From Xanthobacteraceae bacterium (GTDB lineage: Bacteria; Pseudomonadota; Alphaproteobacteria; Rhizobiales; Xanthobacteraceae): a DNA stretch of 37,528 nucleotides. Positions 37,368 to 37,528 of the stretch are shown in pieces; within the stretch, counting starts at the first letter, position 1; every line of letters starts with the position of its first letter. The notes under the pieces were generated by a model, which saw nothing but the letters and a program-made list of their open reading frames with translations, was not told where the DNA came from and did no database searches. Made by a program: the position numbers and the translations under genes. The DNA lies in contig JALHLQ010000032.1 of NCBI GenBank assembly GCA_022844485.1, positions 1-37,528 of the forward strand. The letters run 5' to 3'.

Positions 37368-37528
37368 ACTTACAAACCTCAACCCCGTTCACGATCTCGC
37401 ATTTCTTGCCGTCCTTTTTCCCGTCCTTTTTTTGCGCGGCCGGGGGCGCTGAGCCGCGAGCGGCTTGCGGCGGGGGTGGCGCGCGCTGCGCCTGAGGAGG
37501 CGGCGGCGGCGTAACCGGTCGCGCGGAC
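37366..37528 (-). CDS. C-terminal end of a proline-rich protein (5' part outside window)
   Basis: The last 54 codons of a minus-strand gene that enters from the right edge, ending in TGA at 37366-37368. The visible sequence is proline- and alanine-rich (RPVTPPPPPQAQRAPPPP), then lysine-rich (AAQKKDGKKDGKK), and ends in CEIVNGVEVCK, with two cysteines that could form a disulfide. Such a tail suggests a secreted or envelope protein, but neither the signal sequence nor any domain is in view, so no function is proposed. The frame is supported by codon composition and by the cysteine-bracketed end, unlike the other frames here. Confidence 0.65.
   Translation of the reverse strand, partial: SARPVTPPPPPQAQRAPPPPQAARGSAPPAAQKKDGKKDGKKCEIVNGVEVCK

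Overview
The window is high-GC DNA with the gene set of an alphaproteobacterium of the order Hyphomicrobiales (Rhizobiales), probably close to the Xanthobacteraceae or Nitrobacteraceae. This rests on the GC-rich codon use, DUF2865 and DUF2059 secreted proteins, a plant-type (class II) DAHP synthase, Tat-exported TRAP binding proteins closely resembling Rhodobacter TakP, and several palindromic repeat families of the kind common in this order. No species can be named from the sequence alone. Most genes are chromosomal housekeeping genes; the accessory parts are small.

Layout. 1-4250: two chemoreceptor genes on the minus strand, the first (NIT sensor) cut by the window edge and the second (long two-helix-bundle sensor) complete. 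They share an almost identical 480 bp signalling segment, and the 3' end of the second is triplicated together with a palindrome. 4754-5773: an outer-membrane-like protein. 5888-7156: a cluster of REP palindromes surrounding a REP-associated tyrosine transposase (RAYT). 7189-10121: maleylacetoacetate isomerase-like GST, a DMT exporter and a DUF2865 protein. 10123-16896 (minus): gltX, cupin, nadE and dgkA in a row, then a beta-propeller protein and class II DAHP synthase. 17041-21942: alpha/beta hydrolase, then the minus-strand cluster rpiA - DUF2059 - DUF2059 - gor, with gph divergent. 22036-24524: a small PEGA lipoprotein, tRNA-Val(CAC), a 1,031 bp insertion carrying higBA bounded by a 32 bp copy of the tRNA 3' end, and an L,D-transpeptidase. 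24540-27305: a tandem 58 bp repeat, DUF971, moaA and a second DMT transporter. 27461-34820: a TRAP transporter locus, with one dctQM pair facing four tandem substrate-binding protein genes of exactly 362 codons each, the copies separated by hairpin terminators. 34974-37153: an Mrp/ApbC iron-sulfur carrier and a beta-hydroxyacid dehydrogenase. 37366-37528: the 3' end of a proline-rich protein.

The most distinctive features are: (1) the minimal tRNA-associated higBA island without an integrase, with twin operators upstream; (2) the four-fold TakP-like binding-protein array served by one visible membrane pair; (3) the RAYT with its own REP array, including an exact 92 bp tandem duplication; and (4) sequence homogenisation between the two chemoreceptors with a triplicated gene end. 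I found no CRISPR array, prophage, integrase, rRNA or recognised antiphage system beyond the toxin-antitoxin pair.
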